Shown here piece by piece: positions 1-10,511 of a stretch of DNA of 64,000 bases. Source of the stretch: Ischnura elegans (Eukaryota; Arthropoda; Insecta; Odonata; Coenagrionidae); assembly GCF_921293095.1 (NCBI RefSeq), contig NC_060252.1:76218866-76282865 (forward strand), in the 5' to 3' direction. The number at the start of each line of letters is the position of its first letter. Position 1 is the first letter of the stretch. The position numbers and the translations under genes were made by a program. A model generated the notes under the pieces. The model searched no databases and was not told the DNA's origin. It saw nothing but the letters and a program-made list of their open reading frames with translations.

Positions 1-1790
1 GGTATTTTTAGATGCAACCCTTATTGCCTGTAGAAATGTAACTTTTCATCGTTTCTAGTCCCTAATATAGCAAGACATTTCAAGGCGCAAACTTAGAATT
101 ATATTAATTAGTATCATTAGTTTTTCGTATATATCCTCTTTCATTACTCCACCGTATGACTAATGTCGATGCATAATATGCGTCATTTTGAGACAGTGCA
201 ATGTAAACTCTGTGTACAGTACCTCAAGTAAATATACGACGGCGTAGAGTTATAATTTCATTCACTTTACGGCTTTGACTGAATTTATTCCTTGGACTTA
301 CGGTGTGATTAGTTTTTAATACATTGCCGTCTTACGCGGCAATTGACCTTTACCTCTACTCCGTACAAGTCATTGCCCTGGAGCTATGCGTACATCTTTA
401 CATTTCTTAGCCACCATGTTGGAATTCTAACTTGTCAAGAGAGATTTGAAAGCCCCATTCCGCTCCGTGTATGGACGAGTTTTTTGGCAGTCCCCTCTGA
501 AGGGTTGTGTCTGAAGTGGAGTCACGTTAATATGAAGGCATTGAAACGAGCCACTTGAAATCTCTCTCCTCTGTGTCCTCTCATTCGTTGGTACGCATAT
601 CAGTCGTCAGCACTCTCCCCTTGCGATTACTGGCCAAAGTGAATTTGATCGTGTCCTCCAATTAGTACGGTTCGCTCCGTTGAGTGGGAAGGAGGGTGGA
701 CGTCCTGAGCTATCGAGGTGACATTGGGCGTCTAGTCCATAGCTTTATTCTCTCCCACGATCCACCTTCATGCGTGTGGGAAAGTTGAAGATACGTCTCA
801 TGTAAATGAATAATGGGAGTAAGCGGAAAATGAAACGATCTGTGATACAATTTGCACAATTAAAAGATACGTATCTGAATGAAACTCTGTAAATATCTAA
901 GCGAAACATAAGTCAACGCGAATGGCAGTTTAGGTGTCCATAGTACGAATATGATTTTCCCGGAGCGTAATTCATGAAGGAAATTTTATGTTCATATTAA
1001 AAAATTATTGATGATGGCGTATAATTGTTTTTTCGCGCCAGTAACATTATATTTCTGTAGCTTTCCTTTACCCATAATATCCCTACCAAGTTGACTGATT
1101 ATTACGTATATTTTTGATTTTTTAGGCATAAATATTGAAACTCATTTTTTGCCTGCCTTTAGCCATATTTCCCTTCAATGGAGCCTTAATCTCAATTTAA
1201 ATATGAATTTAAACTTTGACAAGGTATCTTTTTTTACGTTTTACTATAACCTAGCCCTCAAGAAAATAAAAAATAGAAACTAAGCGTGCGCACTTAATGC
1301 ATACGGGATGGAGGATAAAAAATATCCATGTTTTAAACACACTCGTGTTTTACATATTTTTTTTTCTAGATATGCCACACCACTACTTAGAAAAACATAG
1401 AATTCAAAAATAATCTAAATGAGGAAGCCTTCCAGCATAGTAGTTATTCCTACGTGCGTTGATATTTTTGATAGTTTCGTTGAAAATCTACATCAATTAG
1501 CTTATTTGGTGAGCGCTATTATCTGTGTTTTATAGGGTCATATCCAAGGAATATTACAATTAATATTTTTATCGGTATAGTATTCTACCGGTTAATGTAG
1601 GTTTCCATGGAGGACTTAAGAAGCATTCTGTTAGCCTCCTCTTCCTTCATGTAGTTCCCTCTTCAATTCACAGTAATGCGTACTCCCTTTTATTCTATCT
1701 AAAAATCCTATGCTCTTCCTTCCCCTCCCTCTTTTACTCAACTTTCAACAAACCCTCTAACACAATGTTCAACTGTTTAAGTTTACCGGG
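1..1790. other. Intergenic DNA, no gene recognised
   Basis: AT-rich sequence without a convincing coding region, RNA gene or known repeat. The only open frame of note (343-558, 71 codons) has no recognisable composition or motif and is treated as chance. Confidence 0.5.
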
Positions 1791-1869
1791 ATTAGCCACG
1801 GTGATAACTTTTACGGAGTGACCCGCAATGCACAAATTGTGCGAAAAATCCACAGGGGACAAATCATTC

Positions 1870-1941
1870 GCCTTGACCGGGATTCGAACCCGGATCCCTC
1901 GATTTCCGGACGAGTGCTTTAGCCAGTTAAGCTACCGAGGC
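1870..1941 (-). pseudogene. tRNA-like sequence (tRNA-derived repeat), copy 1
   Basis: 72 nt that fold as a tRNA on the minus strand. The acceptor stem is GCCTCGG with TCAAGGC (one mismatch, one wobble). The D-arm stem is GCTT/AAGC and the A box TAGCTTAACTGG fits the pol III consensus. The T-arm is CCGGG-TTCGAAT-CCCGG and contains the B box GGTTCGAATCC. The anticodon arm is weak (CTCG/CGAG plus a T-T mismatch), and its loop CCGGAAA would give a GGA triplet but has C instead of the invariant U33. The variable loop is short, unlike a true tRNA-Ser. It is therefore more likely a tRNA-derived repeat or pseudogene than a working tRNA gene. Confidence 0.6.
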
Positions 1942-2206
1942 GTCATTCTCCCTTGTGGAAATTTGTGGACTATACCGGACAAGGTTGTATGGACTGCTGA
2001 GCATACTATGCGACTTGCAGTCCAAGTCGTGCGCACGGCGCCACAGCCGGAGAGCAAAGCCCAAACTTTGAACACGAAGAGGTGTTCGCTCTAGACTTAA
2101 GTATACCTGGACTAGCCACGGTGGTAACTTTCACGGAATCACCCGCAATGCACAAATTGTGCGAAAAATCCGGTATAAGCCACAAATTTCCACAGGGGAG
2201 AATGAC

Positions 2207-2278
2207 GCCTCGGTAGCTTAACTAGCGAAAGCACTCGGCCGGAAATCGAGGGATCCGGGTTCGAATTCCGGTCAAGGC
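2207..2278 (+). pseudogene. tRNA-like sequence (tRNA-derived repeat), copy 2
   Basis: This is the plus-strand relative of the minus-strand copy about 270 bp to the left. Acceptor, D-arm and T-arm positions are the same, and the anticodon stem is CTCGG/TCGAG around the loop CCGGAAA. The A box is altered (TAGCTTAACTAG) and one T-stem base is changed (CCGGG/TCCGG), so promoter and fold are both slightly damaged. It lies between the inverted repeats of the enclosing element. Confidence 0.6.
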
Positions 2279-2785
2279 CAATGATGGATTTTTCGCATAA
2301 TTTTCAGCATTCACTTCCCGCTCACTACTGGCTCCATTCAGACCCTCTGTCTCCTCCGTATCGCATCGTCAAGATGTCTCTCTTCACCCACCATACCCAG
2401 CACTTCGTCGTTCCCAATTAATATCGTTTATGAAATAAATATTTTAAATCTCCAGTTGCGAAGGTCAATAATTTACTTGATGCAATCCGTGACCCGATAA
2501 GGTTTTACTGCTGCTAGTGTATCGCCTAGTTTCAATTAAATTGTTTAAACATTTTATAGTAACTATGACCTTTATTTATCCTTCCCCATTCAGCACTCGT
2601 TCCATCCATACCTTCTGTTCCCTCCGTATCTGAACAAGAAACTACTTCCCTTCACCCACCATGCCCAGCACTTCGTCGGCCCAATGAATACGATTTATTA
2701 AATTTTAGTAGGCCACCAGGCGTTGCTCGGGAAGGATAGCACCCAGCGAAGTGAGAAACTTGGAATTCATGGCAGGACTTTTAGG

Positions 2786-3040
2786 TCATCATCATCATCA
2801 TCATCGGTCAACAATCCTAGAATTGGTTTGACGCAGCTCTCCACTCTATTCTCCTATCAGCTAATCTTTTCACACCTGCGTATTTCTTCTCTCTCACATC
2901 TCTCTTTACTTGTTCCATATATTATGTTCGAGGTCTTCCTTTTCCATTCTTGCCTTCCACTTGCCCTTCGACGATGGTCTTCATCAGGCCATCATGTCTC
3001 AAGATGTGGCCTATAAGGTTGTTCCGTCTTCTGACTTTTA
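2786..3040 (-). pseudogene. 5'-truncated non-LTR retrotransposon (LINE), C-terminal end of ORF2
   Basis: Minus-strand translation from about 3031 to 2817 reads RRRNNLIGHILRHDGLMKTI, continues VEGQVEGKNGKGRPRT, then a stop (TAA), then YMEQVKRDVREKKYAGVKRL ahead of ADRRIEWRAA and the terminal TAG. The HILRHD...GRPR...YMEQVK...LADRR.EWR pattern is the familiar C-terminus of insect LINE reverse-transcriptase polyproteins. The element is broken by the in-frame TAA, cut off on its 5' side near 3040, and followed 3' by a (TGA)n microsatellite at 2786-2805 (TCA repeats on the plus strand), as expected for the tail of such elements. A dead insertion. Confidence 0.75.
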
Positions 3041-3173
3041 GGTAACCGAACAAAACAGGTATGTAGATGGTTTTCATACGTAGCAGCAAACAATGGAAAA
3101 AACGCTATGCGCATACCGCGCACGGGATAACATTATTCCCCGCTCCACAACATTGATCGTTATTTGTGTCCGT

Positions 3174-3640
3174 TCATGCGTAGGCCAAAAACGTGTGAAC
3201 GCATACCCCAGCAAAAGGGTTTGCACCAAGAGGATTAATAACTAAGTGTAGAATCCTTTGAAGTATATTTTCCCTTTTGAGCGTGTCAAGAGGTGTGCCT
3301 ACCCGGCAGGGTATCCAACCACAGAAGTTGTGTGACGTGACGTAACAAACGGTAATGAGAAAACGACGCAAAGGACCCGTTGAAAACCGCGAGTAGTATC
3401 ACCACGGGCTTGACAAGTATGAAATGTACCTAACGTACTAACTTTGGTTACAATCCGTGGATCCGTATGGAAATGCATAGCGGACAGACAAACAGAAATC
3501 TTCTTCAGGAATAGTTCTCGGGTTTCCCACCGGGTGTAAATTTGGGCCACAGATCCCAACATTTTGATGAATAAGTCCGCCTGCGTCTTCAGGGGTTGAA
3601 TATAGCGAATAATTTGGCACTTAAAATTTATTGTTAGGCT
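3174..3640 (-). repeat. Possible dispersed-repeat fragment
   Basis: Moderately GC-rich stretch with overlapping minus-strand open frames (3299-3562, 3438-3620). The wording CCTGAAGACGCAGG followed by a CACCCGGTGGGAAACCCGAG segment resembles dispersed repeats seen in insect genomes. This is from memory only. No domain or terminus is visible, so it may be a mobile-element UTR or chance. Confidence 0.25.
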
Positions 3641-6600
3641 TTTAAGTGTAAGTTAACTTGTTTCATTTTTGAAATCCTCTTTTATATATACAGATAAATT
3701 TTTTCAATCTCAATTTCCGACGATCGACATTTATATTTCACATGACCCGATCGGTCACAAATGAAGCTTTCTCAACATCAAGTCACCAGAAGGCTATCGG
3801 ATCAATCCCTCCTGATCTTGCATCTCAGTCTGCAGTCTTACGAAACTTGGCCCTCGGCGGCGGCGGGGTGGTTAGTGGGGGAAGAGCAAGGGGCAAGAAG
3901 CGGATTTCACCGAATTAAAACCAAGTGTAAGGGGTTCAGGGTCTTCCGTCCAATCCTCATCTCGCCACCGTGAGCTCGGATATTCCTCCGGGACGTTCCT
4001 TACGGTTAAGACTTAAGCCCTTCCCAAGACCAACGCCCACTCCTCTTCACATCGGATCACTTAGCATCATTCACGGGATTAAGCTAATGCTCCTCCGCTT
4101 TCGCCACCCTCTCCATCCCTTAATATCACCACCAACCCCTTCTCGTACCCTAACTCATTTTTTTCCGGTCGGGATTAAACGTTATATGCCTACTTTTTAA
4201 AGTGGCCGCGGTTTATTATTTTTTCGTTCTATATTTTCATCACACCCTTTCTCTCTGGACCACCCTCGACCCCTCCCCGTTTCTTTCTATCTCTCTATCT
4301 TATTTCGTTCCGTGTTCCAGGAGAAATGTGGGCGAGCTGGAGATTACGGAAAAAATATTTATCCCGTAGTACATACACGGGGTTGGGGGATGAGGATTTA
4401 AATTCTTTCCTTTCTGGGTGAAACTTAATGCAAAAATGTGGCGAGGGGGGTGGTGTGGTGTTTCCTTGAATTAAAATTTACTCAACCACCGCTCATCTTT
4501 ATCACTGTACTAGTTACCCCTAACCAACTCTACTCTATCCTCCCCTTGTCTCTCCTCGCAATATCGTGCTTCTTTTTTTCTCTTTATTTCCATTCGCGCA
4601 CCTTCTACCCCGAACTCGCCTCTCTCCCTCTCAACAGTCAGCGGTTCTTTCAAATTACCAGGCCATTTGAGCCGAGTGCCATTCCGGCAGTCTGATAATG
4701 GGACTTCTTAATTGGAGTTCACGGCCGTAGATCGTGATAGAATTTCAGAATTCCCCGGGAATATATAGACTAATTTAAGTGCATTATAATGGAGAGCTTC
4801 TCGTAATGCCGTTTTTCCTGGCGGGAAAAAAGCGATTCGAACGCAATTAAAAATAGGATTATTGTTTGTAATTTTTCCCTCAATTGCCCACTGAAATGAT
4901 CCCAAAAGGAAACGAATGATTCCGTTAATAGCTATGGAGATTTTTTTTCGCAATGAAATAGGCTCACTTTTCGCTTGGCTTAAAAGAATCTGAACGTAAG
5001 TTTTTTTTTGCATTTTGCTGGAAATCGGAGGAATGAAATTAATAGCGAGAATTTAAATCACTATTCTTTTATAATATTCGGGTAATATGCTCTTTACCTG
5101 TTTAAATAGGACCTTAAAGAGTAGATGCTTAGAATATGATAAGCAGGACTTGAGTTAGAACTATTAAAGTTATATTTAGTGCTTTAACTTAGTTTAAATT
5201 TTGAGGTTTTTAAATATAAAAAATATAAAGAAGTAGGTTTTTACTATTTTTTATGCATAATTTACATAAATTAAAGATTTAAAAAATGAAAATTTTCAGT
5301 AGATTCATTATTACAAGGAATTTTTCATTGAGTTATTATGGCGTTAAAATTATTTAACTCGTAACAAAGCATCGCTTACTTTGCTTTTATTTTATGTTGA
5401 GTGTTAATGACGGTTTTTCAAATACCTTTTGAGATCCGGACAAGTTTAATAGCATCAATTATTGTCGATATTAATATTATTATCGATATTTATTTAATAG
5501 AGATAGCCTTAATTATTATCGATATCTACATAATATTTTTCTGCCCATATGCTGTATGCTTAACGGAATATTAATTTGAATCTTGAGAAAATCTTGAGTT
5601 TCATCAGGGAGCATTACCACTGTAGTCGCGACGGAGATTGACTATTACTGTCCGTGATACTTGCTTCTAGCATGACGTTCGTTTAATATAAAAAAAACAT
5701 TAATAGCTATCAAACTTCGTGTCACTAACTGCGTTTTCATGGGTTTCTTTCAAGGAAGAAAATTACTCTGCGTACACGAGTATTTTTCATGCTCTATAAA
5801 ATTCGATCAATATTTGGCAGTCATATTTTCATCAATCATAATTTAAATATTAATTAGGATTAAAAAAATAGGCATAAAAAAGAAACTGATATATGTTACA
5901 TTTCATGCAGGTTATTTTTATGCTAATGAAAAATAGATTAGTTTTATTTAAGGTGCCTTCGTCGGAAAACTTGAGGCTACCATTTATGCTCATTTGTACG
6001 CTCATTGTCAGTGTATTTCAAGGCATTTTATGAGTAATATATTTACGTCTATTTTCCGCCTCCGTCTTCGATCTGTTGTCTTCATGATTCCTCCACTCTT
6101 TCTCCTGTTCCTCATAGTTATTTTGTTTACACTTTTCCTCCGCATCCCTATCGGGGTAAAAATGTTTTCGGGGTGGAGCATTGAAACCATTTAAGTATTC
6201 CCCCGAACGTGCCCATGTACATATTTGCATGAGACAGAAAATCACATTGCCTCGCAGTTTCCCCTCCCCTCCACCACTTCTCATCCCTCACCTTTGCCAT
6301 TTTTCGTACTGGCTTTTTCAGTCGTCAGATGGGAAGACCTTTACTCTGTTGCTAAGGCAAATAAATTGCCTCTTACCTGGGAATTATTTCAAGGTTTGCA
6401 TGCGTATTTGAATCCCTACGGTATAGCTACTCATACTCTCCTTTCACCGGCTTTGTGCTGGGCTTGTGAACGTTATGTAGTTTTATTATTTTTTATATAG
6501 TCTTAGGTCGTTGGAGGAAACTGGTAGAGTTTTTGTTTCATAAATGCCGGATTTTTATTTTGCCGAGTCGAAATTCACTCGTTCGAGTTGGTTGAATAAT
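3641..6600. other. Non-coding DNA without recognised features
   Basis: 3970-4700 is pyrimidine-rich on the plus strand, which opens several long but low-complexity frames. 5040-6000 is very AT-rich with scattered ATCGAT words near 5460-5520. No gene, RNA or intact mobile element could be supported. Confidence 0.45.
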
Positions 6601-6627
6601 GTTTACTTTTAATTGATTCTTGGACTT

Positions 6628-6678
6628 TTTAGTGGATTGTGATCTACCAAGGAGTTTGGTAGATCACAATCCACTAAA
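6628..6678. repeat. Perfect hairpin, 23-bp arms with 5-base loop
   Basis: The arm at 6628-6650 is exactly complementary to the arm at 6656-6678, with loop GGAGT between them. It lies about 200 bp outside the first unit of the tandem array. No second copy was noticed in the window. It could be a fold-back remnant, a transposon terminus or a small-RNA precursor. Function unknown. Confidence 0.85.
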
Positions 6679-6879
6679 GTGGGTGGGTAGGAGTGGTACT
6701 TTTTTTAACATGCATTATATTGATGTGATTTCTTTTTACTCTACATGTTCTTCATGGAATCAATTTCATCATAAACAAAACCTTTGAAATTTGTAATCTG
6801 TATTTAGTTCTTGTGGTTGCTATTGATTCTTATAAAACAAAACAATCGTTTTTTCATCTCCAAATTTAGATGTAAATAA

Positions 6880-9800
6880 TAACGAGTCGATTGGGTGCTT
6901 GAATTCTTCAAGCGGGTGTGTAAAGGGTAGAAGATATGGTGGTGTCAATTGTAGCCTAGTCCTGGGTCCATAAGTTGGTAAAAAGTTCGAAATTTTCACC
7001 ACGTAATGTTAAAGCAATTCGACATATTTTATGAAAACGCATATTCGATATAAATCTAAAGGTAGTCCATTCTCTTCATTAATTTTTATTGGGAAGTAAG
7101 AGGAATACTAATATGCACACACACTTCAAATTTCATTGGTCTAACTGAAATTGTTATGAAGATATGTCGTTTTGAATATTTTCTACAGTAATCGAATCGA
7201 ATTTAAAAAAAGTAACATCTATTTTGAAAAATACAAAAATCTATTCATATTTTTATTAGGTTATACATTTCTATTCATTCTATTCATCGACTATCAATTA
7301 ATTTCTCAACTATGCCCGTGGATGCTAAATTCTATGCGGTATGGCAATTCGTTATATTTTAAGGAAACGCAGATTCGATATATATCGAATTTGACGCAAT
7401 ATACAAAACATATTTCCCCTGTGCATAATGAGGAATACCAATATGTACCCAATTACCAAATTTCGTTCATCTACCTCAAATACTTATCATGTTATGTCAA
7501 TATTGGTATAACTTACAATGATTTAATCGAACTTTCGATTATATACTGGCATCTGTACAGTAAATTGCTCAAAGCTTTTGGTTATAATTTCATTCTATGG
7601 TCATCCACTATCTATTTCCTTCTCAACTATGCCCGTGGATGCTAAATTCTATGTGGTATAGCAATTCGATATATTTTAGGTAAAAGCAGATTCGATATAT
7701 ATCGAATGTGAGACTACATAGTGAACATATTTCCCCTGTGCATTATGAGGAATACCAATATGCACCCATTTACCAAATATCATTCATCTACCTGAAATAC
7801 TTATCATGTTATGTCAATATTCGTATTTATTGTAATAATCGAATCGAACTTTCGATTATACTGACACCTGTACAGTAAAATGCTCATAGCTATTGATTAG
7901 AATTTCATTCTATGGTCGATCACTATCTATTTCCTTCTCAACTATGCCCGTGGATGTTAAATCCCATGTATTATAGCAATTCGATATATTTTAAGAAAAC
8001 GCAGATTCGATATATATCGAATATGAGACTACATAGTAAACATATTTACACAACACATTATATGTAACACCAAGATGTATCTATTCACCAAATTTCATTG
8101 GTCTAACAGTAATACTTATTAAGTTATGGCAATTTACGTATTTAGTAAAATAATCGAATCGAACTTTCAAATATACTGACATCTGCACAGTAAAATGCCC
8201 ATAACTATTGATTAGAATTTCATTCTATGGTCGTACACTATGTATTTCCTTCTCTACTATGCCCGTGGATGTTAAATCCCATGTATTATAGCAATTCGAT
8301 ATATTTTAAGAAAACGCAGATTCGATATATATCGAATATGAGACTACATAGTAAACATATTTACACAACACAATATGTGTAATACCAAGATGTATCAATT
8401 CACTAAATTTCATTGGTCTAACAGTAATACTTATTAAGTTATGGCAATTTACGTATTTAGTAAAATAATCGAATCGAACTTTCGATTATACTGACACCTG
8501 CACAGTAAAATGCCCATAACTATTGATTAGAATTTCAGTCTATGGTCGTACACTATCTACTATCTTCTCAACTATGTCCGTGGATGCTAAATTCTATGTG
8601 TTATAGCAATTCGATATATTTTAGGTAATAGCAGATTCGATATATATCGAATGTGAGACTACATAGTAAACATATTTCCCCTGTGCATTATGAGGAACAC
8701 CAATATGTACTCATTTACCAAATTTCATTCATCTACCTCAAATACTTATCAAGTTATGTCAACATTCGTATTTGTTATAATAATCGAATCGAACATTCGA
8801 TTATTCTGACATCTGTACAGTAAAATTCTCATAGCTATTGATTAGAATTTCATTCTATGGTCGTACACTATCTATTACCTTCTCAACTATGCCCGTGGAT
8901 GTTAAATCCTAAGTATTATAGCAATTCGATATATTTTTGGAAAACGCAGATTCGATATATATCGAATGTGAGACTACATACAGTACGTATTCCCAGTGTA
9001 ATTCATGACAAATACCAAGATGTACTCATTTACCAAATTTCGTTGGTGTAACGAAAATACTTATCAAGTTATGCCAATTTACTTATTTGGTATAATAATC
9101 GAATCGAACTTTCAATTACACTGACACCTGTATGGTGAAATGCGCAACTCTAATGATTCAGAATTCTTTTTACGATCATCAACTATTTAATACCACCTCA
9201 ACTTACCCCTTCGATGCTACATACTATGTGGTGTAGCAATTCGATACATTTTAAGAAAACGCAGAATCGATATATATCGAATATGAGACTACATACAAAT
9301 TATATTTTTACAATGAATTATGAGGAATACTATGATGTACCAAATAACCAAATTTTATCGGTCTATCAAAAATATTTAAGAAGTTATGCTACTTTACGTA
9401 TTTGGTATAATAATCGTATCGAACTTTCGATTATGCTGACCCCGGAACTCTGAAATACGCAATTTCATTGGTTGGTATTCCATTTCTTGGTCTTTCTCAA
9501 TATTAGGCTGGCTAATCTGTCCCCATTTATGAATATTCCAAGTACTTATTAGCATTCGTTAAAATACAATAAAACGTAGATTCGATATATATCGAAGGTG
9601 AGCCCACCAGCAGTAGTATGTTTAACAATGCTCCGTGAAGAATACCAAGATGTACCATTCCTGCAAATTTCATTGGTCTACCTGTAATACCAACCAAGTA
9701 GTGCAAATTCGCGTTTTTCAATGGCAGCATAGGTTCACCGAACAGGCAATGGCGGCCCTTATATCAAACTCATATACCCATCCATGGTGCATGAGGCCTA

Positions 9801-10511
9801 AGATAATAATAATTTGAAAACAAAAGAGCAATGCATTTCGAAGAATGGACCGCGATGGTTGATTGGGTATCGTCCCATACTTATCGTATTTCTCCCGTCT
9901 ACTGCCATGCTCCCTCCTATAAGGCGATGCGCGTTTTTCTTACCGAGTCCGACCTCAAGCCGTTTGGCGGGGAGGAATGGCGGCGATCGCCGGGAAGCCA
10001 AAAAAATAATTAGGGAAAATTTCAAAATGAAATAATTCATTAACTATTACAATACCTAATTAAAAAAGAAAACCCAAAGTCTAACGAATAGTTAGGCTTG
10101 TGCCAACAACTTCGCGAGCTAGATAGCTTAATTTTCGTTCGCCAGCTCTCAAATCGAAATCACATAAGGTCGCGTGTAAATCGATATCTCGAAATCGGCT
10201 CGACTTGGAAGCTTCCAACCCATGCCAAAAAAATCGGCCAAAAAACTAATGTTTCCCAGTTGGATCTCGTCCGCGTGCGGCGATTTAAAGTGGGTCATAT
10301 CGCGAATTTATTTTTTTTCCATAAGAGCCCATGTTAAAGTAGATCGATATATCTCGAAAATTATCGCACTTTTTGGCATTTTCAGATTTTTTCTCCCGAT
10401 GAATATTTTTTTAGTTTTACCACAAAAAATCTCAGCTCGATCGGCCCGGTAGTTTGGGCTGCTAATTATGGTCAATCACGCAATTTTAATGAATTTCCAG
10501 CTTTAAATATA
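6880..10511 (-). mobile_element. Array 1 unit U1: non-autonomous Helitron-like unit (outermost)
   Basis: Leftmost unit, 3.63 kb. It begins abruptly with TAACGAG (6880). The hairpin GCTTGAATTCTTCAAGC starts at 6897 and is followed by the ~95-bp end block that finishes with GTCCATAAG. A run of ~315-bp monomers follows, with successive TATGCCCGTGG (or TATGTCCGTGG) marks at 7311, 7628, 7943, 8258, 8573 and 8888. Each carries ATTCGATATATATCGAAT. A diverged core at 9930-10460 contains the GC-rich CCGTTTGGCGG / GGCGGCGATCGCCG part. The sequence left of 6880 does not match the sequence that precedes TAACGAG in other units, so 6880 is an array edge. Strand is given as for the Rep/helicase genes. Confidence 0.7.

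Larger units (their letters stand above)
1793..2300. repeat. Two related tRNA-containing repeat copies with terminal inverted repeats
   Basis: A ~60-bp segment (agccacggtg...gtgcgaaaaatcc) occurs in the same orientation at 1793-1851 and 2113-2172. Each copy is followed by a tRNA-like sequence, on the minus strand in the first and on the plus strand in the second. The second copy is bounded by inverted repeats: TTGTGCGAAAAATCC at about 2158-2172 and its complement with one mismatch at 2286-2300. The inner part of the first copy (aatttgtgg / ccacaaatt side) is flipped relative to its border, as if the segment between the inverted repeats had been inverted. This looks like a small non-autonomous dispersed repeat carrying a tRNA-derived piece. 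Family not identified. Confidence 0.55.

Noticed and set aside
3761..4695. Plus-strand frames 3761-3973, 3970-4200 and 4438-4695 as small genes
   Set aside because: Pyrimidine-rich low-complexity sequence gives Pro/Ser/Leu-rich frames. There are no motifs, splice context or homologues within the window.
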